A stretch of 64,000 bases of DNA from Serripes groenlandicus (GCA_031761405.1 JASEVX010000034.1:558001-622000), one strand, 5' to 3'. Shown: positions 1-11,051, counted from the first letter of the stretch. Notes: generated by a model from the sequence alone, not told the origin. Numbers and translations are program-made.

Positions 1-14
1 TTTAAAACCCAAAT

Positions 15-50
15 CAGGGACACTATATTACATGTAATATAGTGTCCCTG
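15..50. repeat. 36-bp perfect palindrome flanked by 9-bp direct repeats
   Basis: The 36 bases read the same on both strands, with the centre at about 32/33. The 9-mer CCCAAATCA occurs at 8-16 and again at 51-59, so the palindrome is bracketed by a direct repeat. This looks like a miniature foldback insertion with a target duplication, or the remnant left by excision. I see no gene within positions 1-390. Confidence 0.6.
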
Positions 51-405
51 CCCAAATCAAACAAAACTGAATAAAAAATAAACAAAAGGATTTCAGATTT
101 TTAATTTTATTGCTCAATTTATTTCTTTATATATTAAATGTTGTTATATGGTGAATAATACACTGACTAGAACACTATCTCACCTGCAGATGCATTTGCA
201 GCAGGAGTCTTTTGAAAACATTATGACTAAAGGAGGATTATTCATAATGAGTCATTTTCAACTTTTACCACACTGTTTCAAACTATATGTAGTTATACCT
301 CTTCCATTTGTAAATATTTCCAATGATATAAAATACAACTGGCATTAACTTTTTCACTTATCTTGTCTATATTGTTCAAATGGTTGTTTAAAATGGGGGA
401 AAGAG

Positions 406-625
406 TTAACCCTTTCCCACATACAGCAAATATGAAGCGGACGGCTTTGAAAATAATCATCCAAAAACATGGAAAATCTCTATAAATGAATGTTTAAGTA
501 CTGAAAAAAAGACATGGTGACAAAAGGTGAAATTGCTTGTTTTGAGCAATTTCACCTTTTGTCACAACGTAATCAAAAGTCATCTGCTGCAGATGTGTCA
601 GAATGCGTCTTCAATTGGGAAAGGG
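406..625. mobile_element. Foldback MITE, family A (well-preserved copy)
   Basis: The element starts with AACCCTTTCCCACATACAG and ends with the inverse, GGGAAAGGG. The inner arms hold a CTGCAG-centred motif (GCAGACG on the left, CATCTGCTGCAGATG on the right). The core is a perfect 20-bp stem at 518-537 and 545-564 with a 7-nt loop. The same layout recurs more than ten times in this window, so this is a non-autonomous inverted-repeat family with no coding capacity. The target duplication is not resolved. Confidence 0.75.
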
Positions 626-631
626 CCCTGT

Positions 632-905
632 CACACTATTGCGTATGAGAGAAATGTATTAGTTGCTTATGAACATTCATAAATTAATTTTCATACGCAC
701 AAAAAGCTCTTGAAAATACAGAATGAATTGTTTGTAAACTTACCGTTTTGAATCTATGAGTAGCGAATGAGTAGCTTATCGCAATCGGATGTCCAGCGTA
801 TTGCCATCGTAGTCTGCGTATGGCTAGCGACTGAGTAGCGTATGAACTGCGCATGTCCAAAGTACCGCTATCACGTTACAAAATGCCCATGAAAATATCC
901 GCGAA
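632..905. other. Intergenic, short GCGTATGA/GTAGCGAATGAG repeats
   Basis: Variants of GCGTATGA and GAGTAGC recur several times between 640 and 860. There is no convincing exon. It is probably the remnant of another small repeat. Confidence 0.3.
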
Positions 906-921
906 GAACTGTAAAAGATCC

Positions 922-954
<33 letters not shown>

Positions 955-981
955 TATATATAATATATATATATATATATA
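922..981. repeat. AT microsatellite
   Basis: An almost uninterrupted TA dinucleotide run immediately precedes the left end of the TIR element at 991. Confidence 0.9.
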
Positions 982-990
982 CGGTTTAAG

Positions 991-1756
991 CCCATTTCGT
1001 CTAATCCCATTTCGTCTACACTTTTTGCAATTTGTCCCATTTCGTCTACAAACAATTTACACCCCGGTGCCATTTCGTCTACACTTAGATTAATGAGACA
1101 GACAGTATAATTCAATCAAACGGACATATTTTCTGGTCATTCTTCACAGCAATAGTGACTAGCATATCGTTGTAGAGTTTGGGAATGGTATCCACACTCT
1201 CTTGGCATTGTGTTCTCCGGGTGCTTATCACCTTTTTCACGTTGTTTGAGTTGTTATCAGGTGGATGACTGTGTTATGTCTTGGATCCAACAGTCTCGTG
1301 TTCTAAAACCATACGACCAGGGCAGTTTCTGTTATGGCATCTCAAGAATACCTTAACGTTGTTGCCTCGTCTATTCACTTGGTATTGAAAGCCTTACAAA
1401 GAAGCTGATCTCCACCTCTTCTACTTTTGCAATACTCCATACTTAGACGGTGTACTGATTTGATTTCATTGCCATTTCCACCCAAGTTTATATATATATT
1501 TTTCTCAGATGTTTTTGGCAAACTTCAAACAATTTCCATTGAGACCCCCTTAATAAAGATAAAAGCAGTAATTGCTTAAAGTTTTCACACCAAGATTTAT
1601 AATTGCTTTAAGAAAGGTCAATGTAACATGAAATGGCAATCTCCGTAGACATATAGCTATGTATATTCATTTTATGGACAGTAGACGACATGGAAACAAG
1701 GGTGTAGACGAAATGGGACAAAAAACTGTAGACGAAATGGGATTAGACGAAATGGG
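991..1756. mobile_element. 766-bp non-autonomous element with 30-bp perfect TIRs
   Basis: The first 30 bases (991-1020, beginning CCCATTTCGTCTAATCCC) are an exact reverse complement of 1727-1756. The 13-mer CCCATTTCGTCTA or a close variant repeats within each end (about 991, 1005, 1036 and 1069 on the left; inverted near 1682, 1703, 1728 and 1743 on the right). Clustered subterminal repeats of this kind usually bind a transposase. The interior has no meaningful coding sequence. No target duplication is clear next to the AT-rich flank. Confidence 0.65.
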
Positions 1757-3040
1757 ATGTTACCATATATACACGTTATCAAAACGCAGGCAATACACAG
1801 GGGATGCGCCTGTCAGACATCAGACATACGACAAGATGTCTATATACGTTGCAGATACATGTACGTCAAACATACGTTAGGAGAGAGGTGTTTAGCCTTG
1901 TCAGAGTTAACAATTTACCTCATACAGACGACATTTGACGCCTCTGCAGCAGACAGAATTTGTAAACATTGTGAACAAAATTAGAAATTGTTTACAATGA
2001 GAAATTTCTCCTATTGTCCTATTGTCCCAATGTTTTCGACTCCATTTTATAAATACACTTTCTTTTATACAGATTTAAAACTGAGTAAAATATCTAGAAA
2101 ACTGCCAACATTATTATAATAGTTGTACATATCGTGGGTAAAGAATTGCTTTGTTATTCTTCTTTTCCCACAAAGTTTTTAAATGTTTTCTGTTTCTGTC
2201 AAGTTTGGTTGAAATTGACCCTGTTGTTTAGGAGTGGATATTGTTTAGACAAACAAACAATGCACGGTGACAGATGACGGACACAGTATGATCGCTAAAG
2301 CTGCCTATGCTCAATGCCAGCTGAAAAGAATACTGATTTCTGAAGTTCCAAACATAGACTTATATCATCTTGAAAAGTTTAAAGTAAGAATTTCCAAAAC
2401 AAGCCAAGTCAGTTACTTTTGAATGGTTCCTTTTGCTTATATTATGGCAAATTGCATTATGACTAGCTTGGTTTACAAGTTACAAAAACATATGAAAGCA
2501 ATGAAAATAACGCTGACTAACTAACATGTATTCATCAGTCAAATTCATAAACTGAAAATGAATGCACGTGGATCTTATGGCTCTTATGTAAACCGATTTC
2601 TATAATCATAACATTAATGAGACATTTTTTTCACGATCAGGAATACAGTGCCTTAGCACTTCACTAATGAATTTGATTACATGTTGTGTTACTATATTTG
2701 TATTATTTGGCCACGAGCTATAATGCTTAATGTCTAAACAAAGTTTGTGTTATGTTGTGTTATGTCATGCTAAAAGAAATTCGGCCATGTTGTTTAAGAA
2801 ACAGTTCTTAAATTTAGCAACGAAAATCATCTCACGTAGGTCACATAAGCAGAATTCTGTCTAATTAACATTAGCGAGAGTGTTGTTGTAACATACTACC
2901 GTGTAATTTAAAGCGGACATACAACCGTTTCAACATGTCGTAAATACTGCACGAACCAAATATTAAGCATAAATTAATTCCAAACATCATTGAAACAAAA
3001 ATAAACTCTTTGTTTTTATGCTTTTATAAGGCTTTTTTCT
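1757..3040. other. Intergenic, one half-copy of MITE family A
   Basis: Positions 1905-2030 carry a degraded family A arm (CATACAGACGACATTTGACGC, CTGCAGCAGACAG) with a hairpin around AATTTCTCC. The remainder is AT-rich and shows no supportable exon. Confidence 0.4.
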
Positions 3041-3214
3041 TTTTGGTCCCGTGACAAATTCGGGTGGGTGTGACGTCACGTCAGACCCTATAATAAATGA
3101 CAAAACCAGCATAATTTTTGTTTAATTAGTTTTGTTAAACCTGCATTTTATTATACTTTTCATTGCGTTTGCGCGATTATTTATCTTTGTAGGCTGTATT
3201 ATCAGGGTCTCTGA

Positions 3215-3780
3215 TAGAGGTCCGTGAAGTTAGGTTGACGAGTGACGAATTGACGAGTGACGAACTGTGACATTTTTACAGGTCCGTGAAGTTAAGTTGA
3301 CGAGTGACAAACTGTGACATTTTTTCTAAAACTTTATTTCTTTCTTGAAGATGATGTTTCTGGACGAATAAATGCAAATTGGGCCCTATTTCATGTTTCA
3401 TGGCCATCAGTCAATCAGAAGAGCTTCGATAATTCGTCAACTCGTTAATTTTTTTGACGAAATTGACGAAAAAAATATTTTTCTAAAAACTTTATTTTTT
3501 TCCTTTAGATAAGTATCTGAAGGTATTGAATTCAAATTAGGCCCTATTTCAAATTTCATGGCGATCAGTCATTCAGCAGATCTTTGTCAAGTTCGTCAAT
3601 TCGTCAACTTGTCAATAAAGTTGACGAAATTGACGAAAACAATATTTTTCTAAAAGCTTTATTTCTTTCCTTTAGATAAGTATCTGGACGTATTGAATGC
3701 ACATTAGGCCCTATTTCATGTTTAATGGCGATCAGTCAATCAGAAGAGCTTCTTCAAGTTCGTCAATTCGTCAATTTTGA
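3215..3780. repeat. Diverged ~165-bp tandem repeat, three units
   Basis: The block TTTCTAAAA-CTTTATTT-CTTTAGATAAGTATCTG-GGCCCTATTTCA-TGGCGATCAGTCA-TCGTCAA occurs near 3315, 3480 and 3645. It is preceded by short TTGACGAGTGACGAA repeats. There is no coding signal. The block ends just before the large segmental duplication begins at about 3817. Confidence 0.6.
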
Positions 3781-4255
3781 ATATTTATAGAGTATAGAGT
3801 ATTGATAAAAATGTGAAAAGTAGGAAAACACCAAGGAATTTGAGTTTGACAACCATATGTCGTTGATGCCTTTTTATGAATTGATTATATCGACTTCTTG
3901 ATTTAAATATTTTTGCACATGAAATTGTTTAATTAAATTATATTTGATATGTCTCTATTCAGCATATAGTACATTTGCCTATCAAAATGACTACCAGGGG
4001 AAGTAAACGTTGTAGTTGCATCAAACAACTCATATTTAAAAAGTCATCAATCTGTAGTGAAACTGTAGTAATTCATACAATTGAACGTATGAAAAAGAAA
4101 CGTGTAAGGTGCATGACTTTTGACCAGGTTTATATTATTAATATTGATTAACAAGAGAAGAGAAATATTGTGCCGGTACCTTTTTTTTCCTGATATGAAT
4201 ACCGAGGCCTACAAAAGAGCCATTTTACCCATTCTGAAATCCTTCTTTCACACTC

Positions 4256-4330
4256 AAACCCTATGTTGTTGGTACTCAAAAGAATCGTCTTCGTGAGACT
4301 ATTCCTTTGGGTACCAACAACATAGGGTTT
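4256..4330. repeat. 20-bp perfect hairpin stem in intron
   Basis: AAACCCTATGTTGTTGGTAC (4256-4275) is exactly inverted at 4311-4330 around a 35-nt loop. The equivalent in copy 2 (18,065-18,142) has two or three stem changes. It is intronic, just upstream of the Ig exon; no function can be assigned. Confidence 0.6.
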
Positions 4331-4440
4331 GGTTGAGCAATAAGAGAGATATTGTGGTGAAAAGACACATTTATTCCTTCTTTGTAGTTCCCTGTATAAT
4401 GATCATTTGATCGTATAATTTTGTTTCTTTTTGTTATCAG

Positions 4441-4746
4441 GAGCTGGATGTGAAGTACAGAATTTGACGATCTCCCAGGACGTAGTGTACAGGACGAATA
4501 AAACAGTAACATTGTCCTGCAGTTTCATCGATAACGAACCTCCACCGGATATCAACCTCATCTGGCACCATAACGACAACCCGAAAACACTGGTCACTGG
4601 ACCCCCGACTTTACAGTATGATTCCAACCAACGATTCACATACCAGTTGAGAATTGATAAAGCCAGTAGAAATGATGCGGGCAGATACTGCTGTAACGTT
4701 GAAGGAAATCCGTCGGTTGTCTCCACTACCCTGACGGAAGTATCAG
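4441..4746 (+). CDS. Ig-superfamily protein copy 1, Ig-domain exon
   Basis: This 306-nt exon lies between TTGTTATCAG and GTATGTTC and is phase 1 on both sides, the usual arrangement for Ig-domain exons. The translation has the Ig fold signature: first Cys in VTLSCSF, core Trp in NLIWHHND, and DAGRYCC with the second Cys. Length (~102 residues) fits one V- or I-set-like domain. The family acts in cell-surface or secreted recognition; the ligand cannot be inferred. No signal-peptide exon for this copy was found in the window, so its 5' end may lie upstream of position 1 or be lost. Confidence 0.75.
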
Positions 4747-4894
4747 GTATGTTCTTTACTAGTTTGATTTAATTCACTTTCTAAGCGAGCCATGGTATGG
4801 TTGGATCTTTAAGGACCGTTACAATATGGGACCATTCTTTCTATTGAAGACTTTATAAATAGCCTACAAGATTAATTACTAAAAGAACTAACCT

Positions 4895-5105
4895 TTTTCC
4901 ACATACAACACATCTTCAGCTTCTTTGAAAATAACCAGCCAATTATGTTTTTTTTTTTTTCGTAATGAGTCATTTATCCTTTTGCCACACTTTTAAAATT
5001 TTATTCTTATAAGTAAGGTTTTACATGAAGAGATGTTCCAGGTTTTTCTCCAGATTATTTCAAAGTCGTCTGCTGCAGATTTTTTGTATGTGGGAAAGAG
5101 TCGGT
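4895..5105. mobile_element. Foldback MITE family A copy in intron
   Basis: TTTTTCCACATACAACACATC at the left and a CTGCTGCAG motif followed by TATGTGGGAAAGAG at the right mark a degraded family A copy. The equivalent element at 18,703-18,920 shows that it predates the segmental duplication. Confidence 0.55.
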
Positions 5106-5219
5106 TGTCATTTATCTATGTTCCCATTGCCAAGCTTTGTTTTTATGTCTTATATACATAGGGAGCTTCTTTTTCACAAGAAAAAAAAATCGATTTACAA
5201 AATATTTCTTTATCTTTAG

Positions 5220-5363
5220 TTGACGACAATCCAGTTGTAGGAGAAATTAATTCGAACCTGGAATTAAACCTTCTGAGTAGTCCGAACCCGGATGTTCGAT
5301 GTTTCACAGCACACAAACCTTCAAAAGAGGCTCTAGGTTGTAAGATGAACATCAAAGTTACTG
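5220..5363 (+). CDS. Ig-superfamily protein copy 1, exon 3
   Basis: This 144-nt exon lies between TATCTTTAG and GTGAGTCT and is phase 1 on both sides. It encodes about 48 residues beginning VDDNPVVGEINSNLELNLL, with two cysteines (VRC and LGC). It joins in frame to the Ig exon upstream and the next exon downstream. It is probably the first half of a second extracellular module split over exons 3 and 4; I do not recognise the domain. The exon is numbered as in the full gene with a leader exon. Confidence 0.7.
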
Positions 5364-5504
5364 GTGAGTCTCCTGGTGACTGGAAGTTTGAAAAAAGGAG
5401 ATATTTCTCCTTTTCACACAATGATTTGTATTTTGTCAATGTCTTTTTCAAGTTGTTAGTCTTGCAGCAGACAACTTTTGTTATCATTTAGAAAGAAAAT
5501 GGTT

Positions 5505-5716
5505 TTAACCCTTTCCCACAAACATCGCTTTCTGCAGCTGACAACATTTGCAAACATTTCGCAAAAAGGAAAATTGCTATTGATGAGCAATTTTTCCATT
5601 TGCCACAATGTTTTCAACTCTTGTCAATAATAATATTTTGACGTATATATCATTTTAATATTTGTTCTTAGATGTTATCAAAGTCGTCCGCAACTTCATT
5701 GTTTGTAGAGAAAAGT
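5505..5716. mobile_element. Foldback MITE family A copy in intron
   Basis: AACCCTTTCCCACAAACATCG opens the element and a GTAGAGAAAAG end closes it. The core is a hairpin around AAATTGCTATTGATGAGCAATTT. No coding capacity. More copies or halves follow at 5,930-5,995, 6,118-6,265 and 6,300-6,440, so this intron is largely built of this family. Confidence 0.6.
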
Positions 5717-6798
5717 AATCCATGAGGGATTGAACTAAATGTTTTGTAATTTTATAGCATTTAATCCTTTCACCGCTACTGATGACACGCTTCTGCAGCG
5801 ATTTCTACTGTTCCTATAATGTTGTCAACTTTGTATCAAAAATGTATGTTTTAACTTCTAGGCATTATTTTCTCTTTTTTTTCCTCAATATTTTCATCTT
5901 TATTGAACTATCTTTTATTTAGATTTTTCAGGTTTTTGTCACTATGTTTTCAAAGTCGTCTACTGCAGATTTGTTGTATGTGGGAAAGGATGAAGTCAAC
6001 CCTTTTGTTAGGGCATTTTTAGGTATTTTGGGGGGAGATATTCAGCCCAGATCCCGAAATCTGAAACAATTATACTTTCCCTAGAAATCTAGGCAGAAAT
6101 CTGGAAAATCGCGATAAACCGTTTCCCATATACAATAAATCTGCAGCAGACGGCTTTGAAATTATCATGTTCACAATTTAGAAAATTTGTATAAATGATA
6201 GTATGATTTCAAAAGTTGTCTACTGCAGATGCGTCAGAAAGCGTATGTATGTGGAAAAGGGTTAACCTTAATGGCAATATTATTTTTGTATAAATGAGTA
6301 TTGAATAGAGTTTAAATCATTGTGGCAAATGGAGATACTGCTCATTATGAGCAATTTCTCCTATTGCCACTATGATTTCAAAAGTCTTCTGCTGCAGAAG
6401 CGTCAGAAAAGCGTATGCTTGTGGGAAAGGGTCAACATTAATGACAGTATTATTATTATTTTAAGATTAAAACCATTGTTCCACAATATTTTCAAAATTC
6501 GTCTGCTGCAGATTCGTCAAAGTGACTCTACAGTTGATAAAGAGTTACACTCAATGCCAGTACATTAAGTGCCTTTAATTAAACACTTTCCCTGAAGATG
6601 CAGCTTCACAGTTGATTAAATTGAATTGATATGATTTATGTCTATTTTGTATGATTGTGTATATAATTTCAATTTTGTTTTCAGCGTTACATACATTAAC
6701 AGAAGGAACTATGCTGCAGAGGTGGAAAAGCCCATTGTTTATATGTTTACATGCAGAAACACTAGAAAATATTTGAAAAATGAAATAAGTATTGAATA

Positions 6799-6799
<1 letters not shown>

Positions 6800-6830
<31 letters not shown>
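6800..6830. repeat. AT microsatellite
   Basis: A run of TA dinucleotides inside the ~530-bp piece of copy 1 that copy 2 lacks. Confidence 0.85.
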
Positions 6831-6833
<3 letters not shown>

Positions 6834-7269
6834 AAGACAAAAAAATTGTCATAATGTTTTCAAAAGTCGTTGGCTTATCCAATTAAATCAATATTTTATA
6901 TTTTATATTTATGATATACATGTATGTGATAATTAAAATGAAAAATTGTATTTCATCATTTTCCATAAGAGCACATTTATTCACCTACTAGGTGGACATA
7001 GATGTCCATATTCGCACTAGTTTTTACAGGTAAGACAGAGGTGTTAAGAGATAAAATGGTGGTCAAAGTGAGAATAAAATGTTGTCCAAAAAAAGTTGGC
7101 GAAGTGAGACTGAACCAATTAGAAATACGTGTATAACAATTAGACTTCCAATTTTCATGATGATACAATATTTTCCATGAATAACTTTTCAAAGTAGAAG
7201 ACTGAAAATATATCTGCTGCGAATATGTCTGTACTAGGTAAAGAGTTCGCGGGAACTTTCTTTCTACAG

Positions 7270-7389
7270 AAACAGATGTTGGTTACCATGAGTTCGTAAT
7301 AGTCTCAGCTGATGCCTTGCTGTATTACACAACACTAGAGAAGGCCGTAGAAAAGCAAGTGACATTTAACCTGGCAAAACCGTTGATAG
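7270..7389 (+). CDS. Ig-superfamily protein copy 1, exon 4
   Basis: This 120-nt exon lies between TTTCTACAG and a weaker donor, GTATTG, and is phase 1 on both sides. It encodes about 40 residues starting ETDVGYHEFVIVSADALLYY and containing no cysteine. The same length, phases and weak donor are kept at 21,924-22,043, supporting a real exon. It probably completes the extracellular module begun in exon 3. Confidence 0.7.
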
Positions 7390-7885
7390 GTATTGTATTC
7401 ATAATCCTATATAAACATCTTATACAGTACTCCTTTTTCAAAACCTGATTGAAATAGAGATAGTCATAACCTATTCTTAAAGAGTCTTCCCACAGTAAGG
7501 AAATCTGATGCAGACAACTTTTCAAACAACTAGGACAAAGATATTGAACATCTCTACGGATGGAAGTATAATTATTGAATAGAGTTGAAATAATTTGTCC
7601 CAAGGATTTCAAAAGACCTCCGCTGAAGATGTATGTTGTGAGGAGTTTACACATTACATTTCTTGATGTGCTGTTTTTATGCCATCCCAAGCCGATTGCA
7701 CCTGACGACCTAAAAACATAGCATGTTATTGACAATCCAAACAATGGTTTGTTTTGAGAATATGCCGGCAAGAACATTGTTGAAAAAAAGATACGATAGT
7801 TGTAAACAGTGTGTAAAGAAATTATTATCCATTCAGAGAATGTTTTCAAAACTCATTGACTGCTTAATCCATCTGCATCGCGGGA

Positions 7886-9395
7886 AAGGTTGATTTATCC
7901 TTTTGCCTCATTGTTTTCAAAAGTCATCTGCATCGGGGGAAAGGTATATTTATCCTTTTGCCTCATTGTTATAAAAAGTAATCGGGGGAAAGGTCAATTT
8001 ATCCTTTTGCCTCATTGGTATCAAAAGTCATCTGTATCGGGGGGAATATCAATTTATCCTTTTGCCTCATTGTTATCAAAAGTCATCTGTATCAGAAGAA
8101 AGTTCAATTTATCCTTTTGCCTCATTGTTATCAAAAGTCAACTGTATCGGGGGAAATGTCAATTTATCCTTTTGCCTCATTGTTATCAAAAGTCATCTGT
8201 ATCGGGGGTAAGGTCGATTTATCATTTTGCCTCATTGTTATCAAAAGTCATCTGTATCAGAAGAAAGTTCAATTTATCCTTTTGCCTCATTGTTATCAAA
8301 AGTAACCTGTATCGGGGGAAAGTTCAATTCATCATTTTGCCTCATTGTTATCAAAAGTCATCTGCATCGGGAGAAAGGTATATTTATCTTTTTGCCTCAT
8401 TGTTATAAAAAGTCATCTGTATCGGGGGAAAGTTCAATTCATCATTTTGCCTCATTGTTATCAAAGTCATCTGTATCGGGGGTAAGGTCGATTTATCCTT
8501 TTGCCTCATTGTTATCAAAAGGCATCTGTATCGGAGGAAAGTTCAATTTATCCTTTTGCCTCATTGTTATCAAAAGTCATCTGTATCGGGGGTAAGGTCG
8601 ATTTATCCTTTTGCCTCATTGTTATCAAAAGTCATCTGTATCGGGGGAAAGGTCAATTTGTCCTTTTGCCTCATTGTTATCAAAAGTCATCTGTATCGGA
8701 GGAAAGTTCAATTTGTCCTTTTGCCTCATTGTTATCAAAAGTCATCTGTATCGGGGGTAAGGTCGATTTATCCTTTTGCCTCATTGTTATCAAAAGTCAT
8801 CTGTATCGGAGGAAAGTTCAATTTATCCTTTTGCCTCATTGTTATCAAAAGTCATCTGTATCGGGGGAAAGGTCAATTTATCATTTTGCCTCATTGTTAT
8901 CAAAAGTCATCTGTATCGGGGGTAAGGTCGATTTATCATTTTGCCTCATTGTTATCAAAAGTCATCTGTATCGGAGGAAAGTTCAATTTATCCTTTTGCC
9001 TCATTGTTATCAAAAGTCATCTGTATCGGGGGTAAGGTCGATTTATCATTTTGCCTCATTGTTATCAAAAGTCATCTGTATCGGAGGAAAGTTCAATTTA
9101 TCCTTTTACCTCATTGTTATCAAAAGTCATCTGTATCGGGGGAAAGGTCAATTTATCATTTTGCCTCATTGTTATTTAAAGTCATCTTTATCGGGGGAAA
9201 GTTCAGTTTATCCTTTTGCCTCATTGTTATCAATAGTCATCTGGATCGGGGGAAAGGTAAATTTATCCTTTTGCCTCATTGTTATCTAAAGTCATCTGCA
9301 TCGGGGGAAAGGTCAAATTATTCTTTTGCCTCATTGTTAGCAATAGTCATCTGTATCGGGGGAAATGTCAATTTATCATTTTGTCACAATGTTTT
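7886..9395. repeat. 55-bp minisatellite, about 27 units
   Basis: The unit reads roughly CAATTTATCCTTTTGCCTCA then TTGTTATCAAAAGTCATCTG then TATCGGGGGAAAGGT. It matches the right arm of MITE family A (CTCCTTTTGCCACAATG, TTTTCAAAAGTC, CTGCAG, GGGAAAGGG), so the array appears to have grown from one MITE arm. Between 8,460 and 9,130, units with GGAGGAAAGTTCAATTT alternate with GGGGTAAGGTCGATTT, a higher-order dimer. Because 55 is not a multiple of 3, long open frames occur in all three frames; these are artefacts of a stop-free repeat, not genes. Confidence 0.9.
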
Positions 9396-9519
9396 CCAAA
9401 TATTATCTGCTGTAGAGCCGTCAAAATGCGTCTGTATATGAGAATGGATTAAAAGTCTACAGTATCAGGAATTCATAAGGTTTCAACTTTCTTTAACAAT
9501 TCATACTTTCTCCTACAAG

Positions 9520-9780
9520 GTTTGAAGGTGATATGGAATGACGATGACGTAACTTTCGTGTTGTCGGCGGACACCAATCATCTCTCAGACATGAGGTTAA
9601 GCTGTTCCCATCCACAAAACACTATCCCGTTAGAGGTTACACAGGAAGATTCGGCTACCAATGACAAGACAACATTTATATGTGATATGAATGAAACCAT
9701 GTCGGATTTAGATGTCGTCGTACAATGGAAAGAGAAGATCCTGTATGACAAGAAAGTGACAGAAACAGGTCACACATCAG
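9520..9780 (+). CDS. Ig-superfamily protein copy 1, exon 5
   Basis: This 261-nt exon lies between CTCCTACAAG and GTAGAGTT and is phase 1 on both sides. It encodes about 87 residues beginning GLKVIWNDDDVTFVLS. Cysteines sit in RLSCSH and TFICDMNE and a Trp in VVVQWKEK; the alternation suggests a beta-sandwich, possibly a diverged Ig-like or fibronectin-like fold. The family is not certain. The open frame continuing past the donor is intron sequence. Confidence 0.7.
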
Positions 9781-9892
9781 GTAGAGTTTATTCTGTTCGT
9801 CGTCGTCAATTCACAGCTGCCGTTACTATACTACAACTTGTCTCTCTGTATGGTCCCTTATGCTGTTATAATAATGACTGTAATGTTAATTC

Positions 9893-10023
9893 GGGGAATC
9901 CCACACAGGACAGTGTTACTATAAATAGCCTCTCTATATGGTTTTATATAAAAATAATTATTATTATACTATATGAACTATATAGCGGTTATTTATAGTA
10001 ACACGGTCCTGGATGGGATTCCC
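9893..10023. mobile_element. ~130-bp hairpin MITE (family B)
   Basis: The arms 9893-9930 and 9986-10023 are inverted copies (GGGAATCCC, ACAGTGTTACTATAAATA) with a few mismatches around an AT-rich loop. The equivalent copy at 26,663-26,793 is nearly identical, so insertion came before the segmental duplication. Confidence 0.65.
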
Positions 10024-10061
10024 AACATTTTCTCCTACGAAATCATTACGGTTATTATTAT

Positions 10062-10658
10062 TGTGATAGGGTCACTTTTGTTATGACTTGGTGAACACTG
10101 GTGAACAGTGTTCACCTGTGTAAAGTGTGCAAAGTGAGACTTAAAATAACTCTCTCTGGTGAGCTCATGTTTTATGAGCAATCCAATCTCATATCATTCA
10201 GTCTGGTTTTGGTGGTTGAAATAGAGTGTAGTGTCAGTCTTTCATATTAGTTAATTTACAAGAAAGTAAGAAAGTAAGAAAGTACATTAGGATTGTAAAA
10301 AGTATATGCCCTCAATTCCACAAATTGGTAAGTGTTAATATATGTTGTAATGTAATAATATTGTATTGCATTGTTGTCTTTACGTCGTTGTATTGTAATA
10401 TAATATCTATTTTAATGTTGTTTTGTAAAGTAAAGGATCATCATATCAGCAAATGATATTATGATCATTTACATATGTAATTAGCTTCCAATTATCCGAT
10501 TTGATTGTAAATTATTGTTATTGTGTTTTAATATGTGTTGTACAATCCAATTTCAGAGGGAAATCATATATCTACGATATATCGGAGAAAATAAAGACAT
10601 CAAACTAGATTTTGGCTTCGAGTTTAATAAGTAACCACACCAAAACGAACCCTACAAT
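10062..10658. mobile_element. 597-bp insertion with 8-bp target duplication (hAT-like size class)
   Basis: ATTATTAT lies at 10,054-10,061 and again at 10,659-10,666, while copy 2 has it once at the matching empty site (26,821-26,835). The ends are imperfect inverted repeats: TGATAGGGTCACTTTTG against the reverse complement of CAAAACGAACCCTACA. It is non-autonomous with no coding sequence and inserted after the gene duplication. The 8-bp duplication fits the hAT superfamily, but the termini are not decisive. Confidence 0.7.
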
Positions 10659-11051
10659 ATTATTATAGCATATGGACAAAATAGATAGACAATTTGTAGT
10701 CTTTTACCGATGTTTGTGTGTTTTTCCCCGTTTTACTCAAATGAAAACTGGGACACCTGTGTTCAATTTATCCCTTTCCCATCAGACGACTATTGAGTTC
10801 TTTCAAAAACTAAAACCATTATATTACGACGTCAAATCAACATGTCATAATCTTCAATTTGCAAGATACATTGTCAACAACAGAGCAATTTTTCCATTTC
10901 CCACAACGTTTTTTTTAACTTTGTGTCATAGACATACTCCATTTGTTTACAGTTGTAACAATGTTTTCCGTATGTATTTCCAAAATATATACCTCTTAAA
11001 CTATCATATCAGGTAAACAGTTAATTTAGATTTTATTCATTTATATTTCAG

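Noticed and set aside
6684..6776. Possible extra exon after TTTGTTTTCAG in copy 1
   Set aside because: Phase 1 reading stays open for 30 codons but no credible donor follows, and copy 2 lacks the whole segment.
8501..9289. 262-codon open frame and others in the 7.9-9.4 kb and 22.4-23.5 kb regions
   Set aside because: They are readings of a stop-free 55-bp minisatellite; all three frames are open and no splice or start context supports a protein.
7886..9395. CRISPR-like array
   Set aside because: The repeats are contiguous 55-bp units without unique spacers, in animal intronic DNA.
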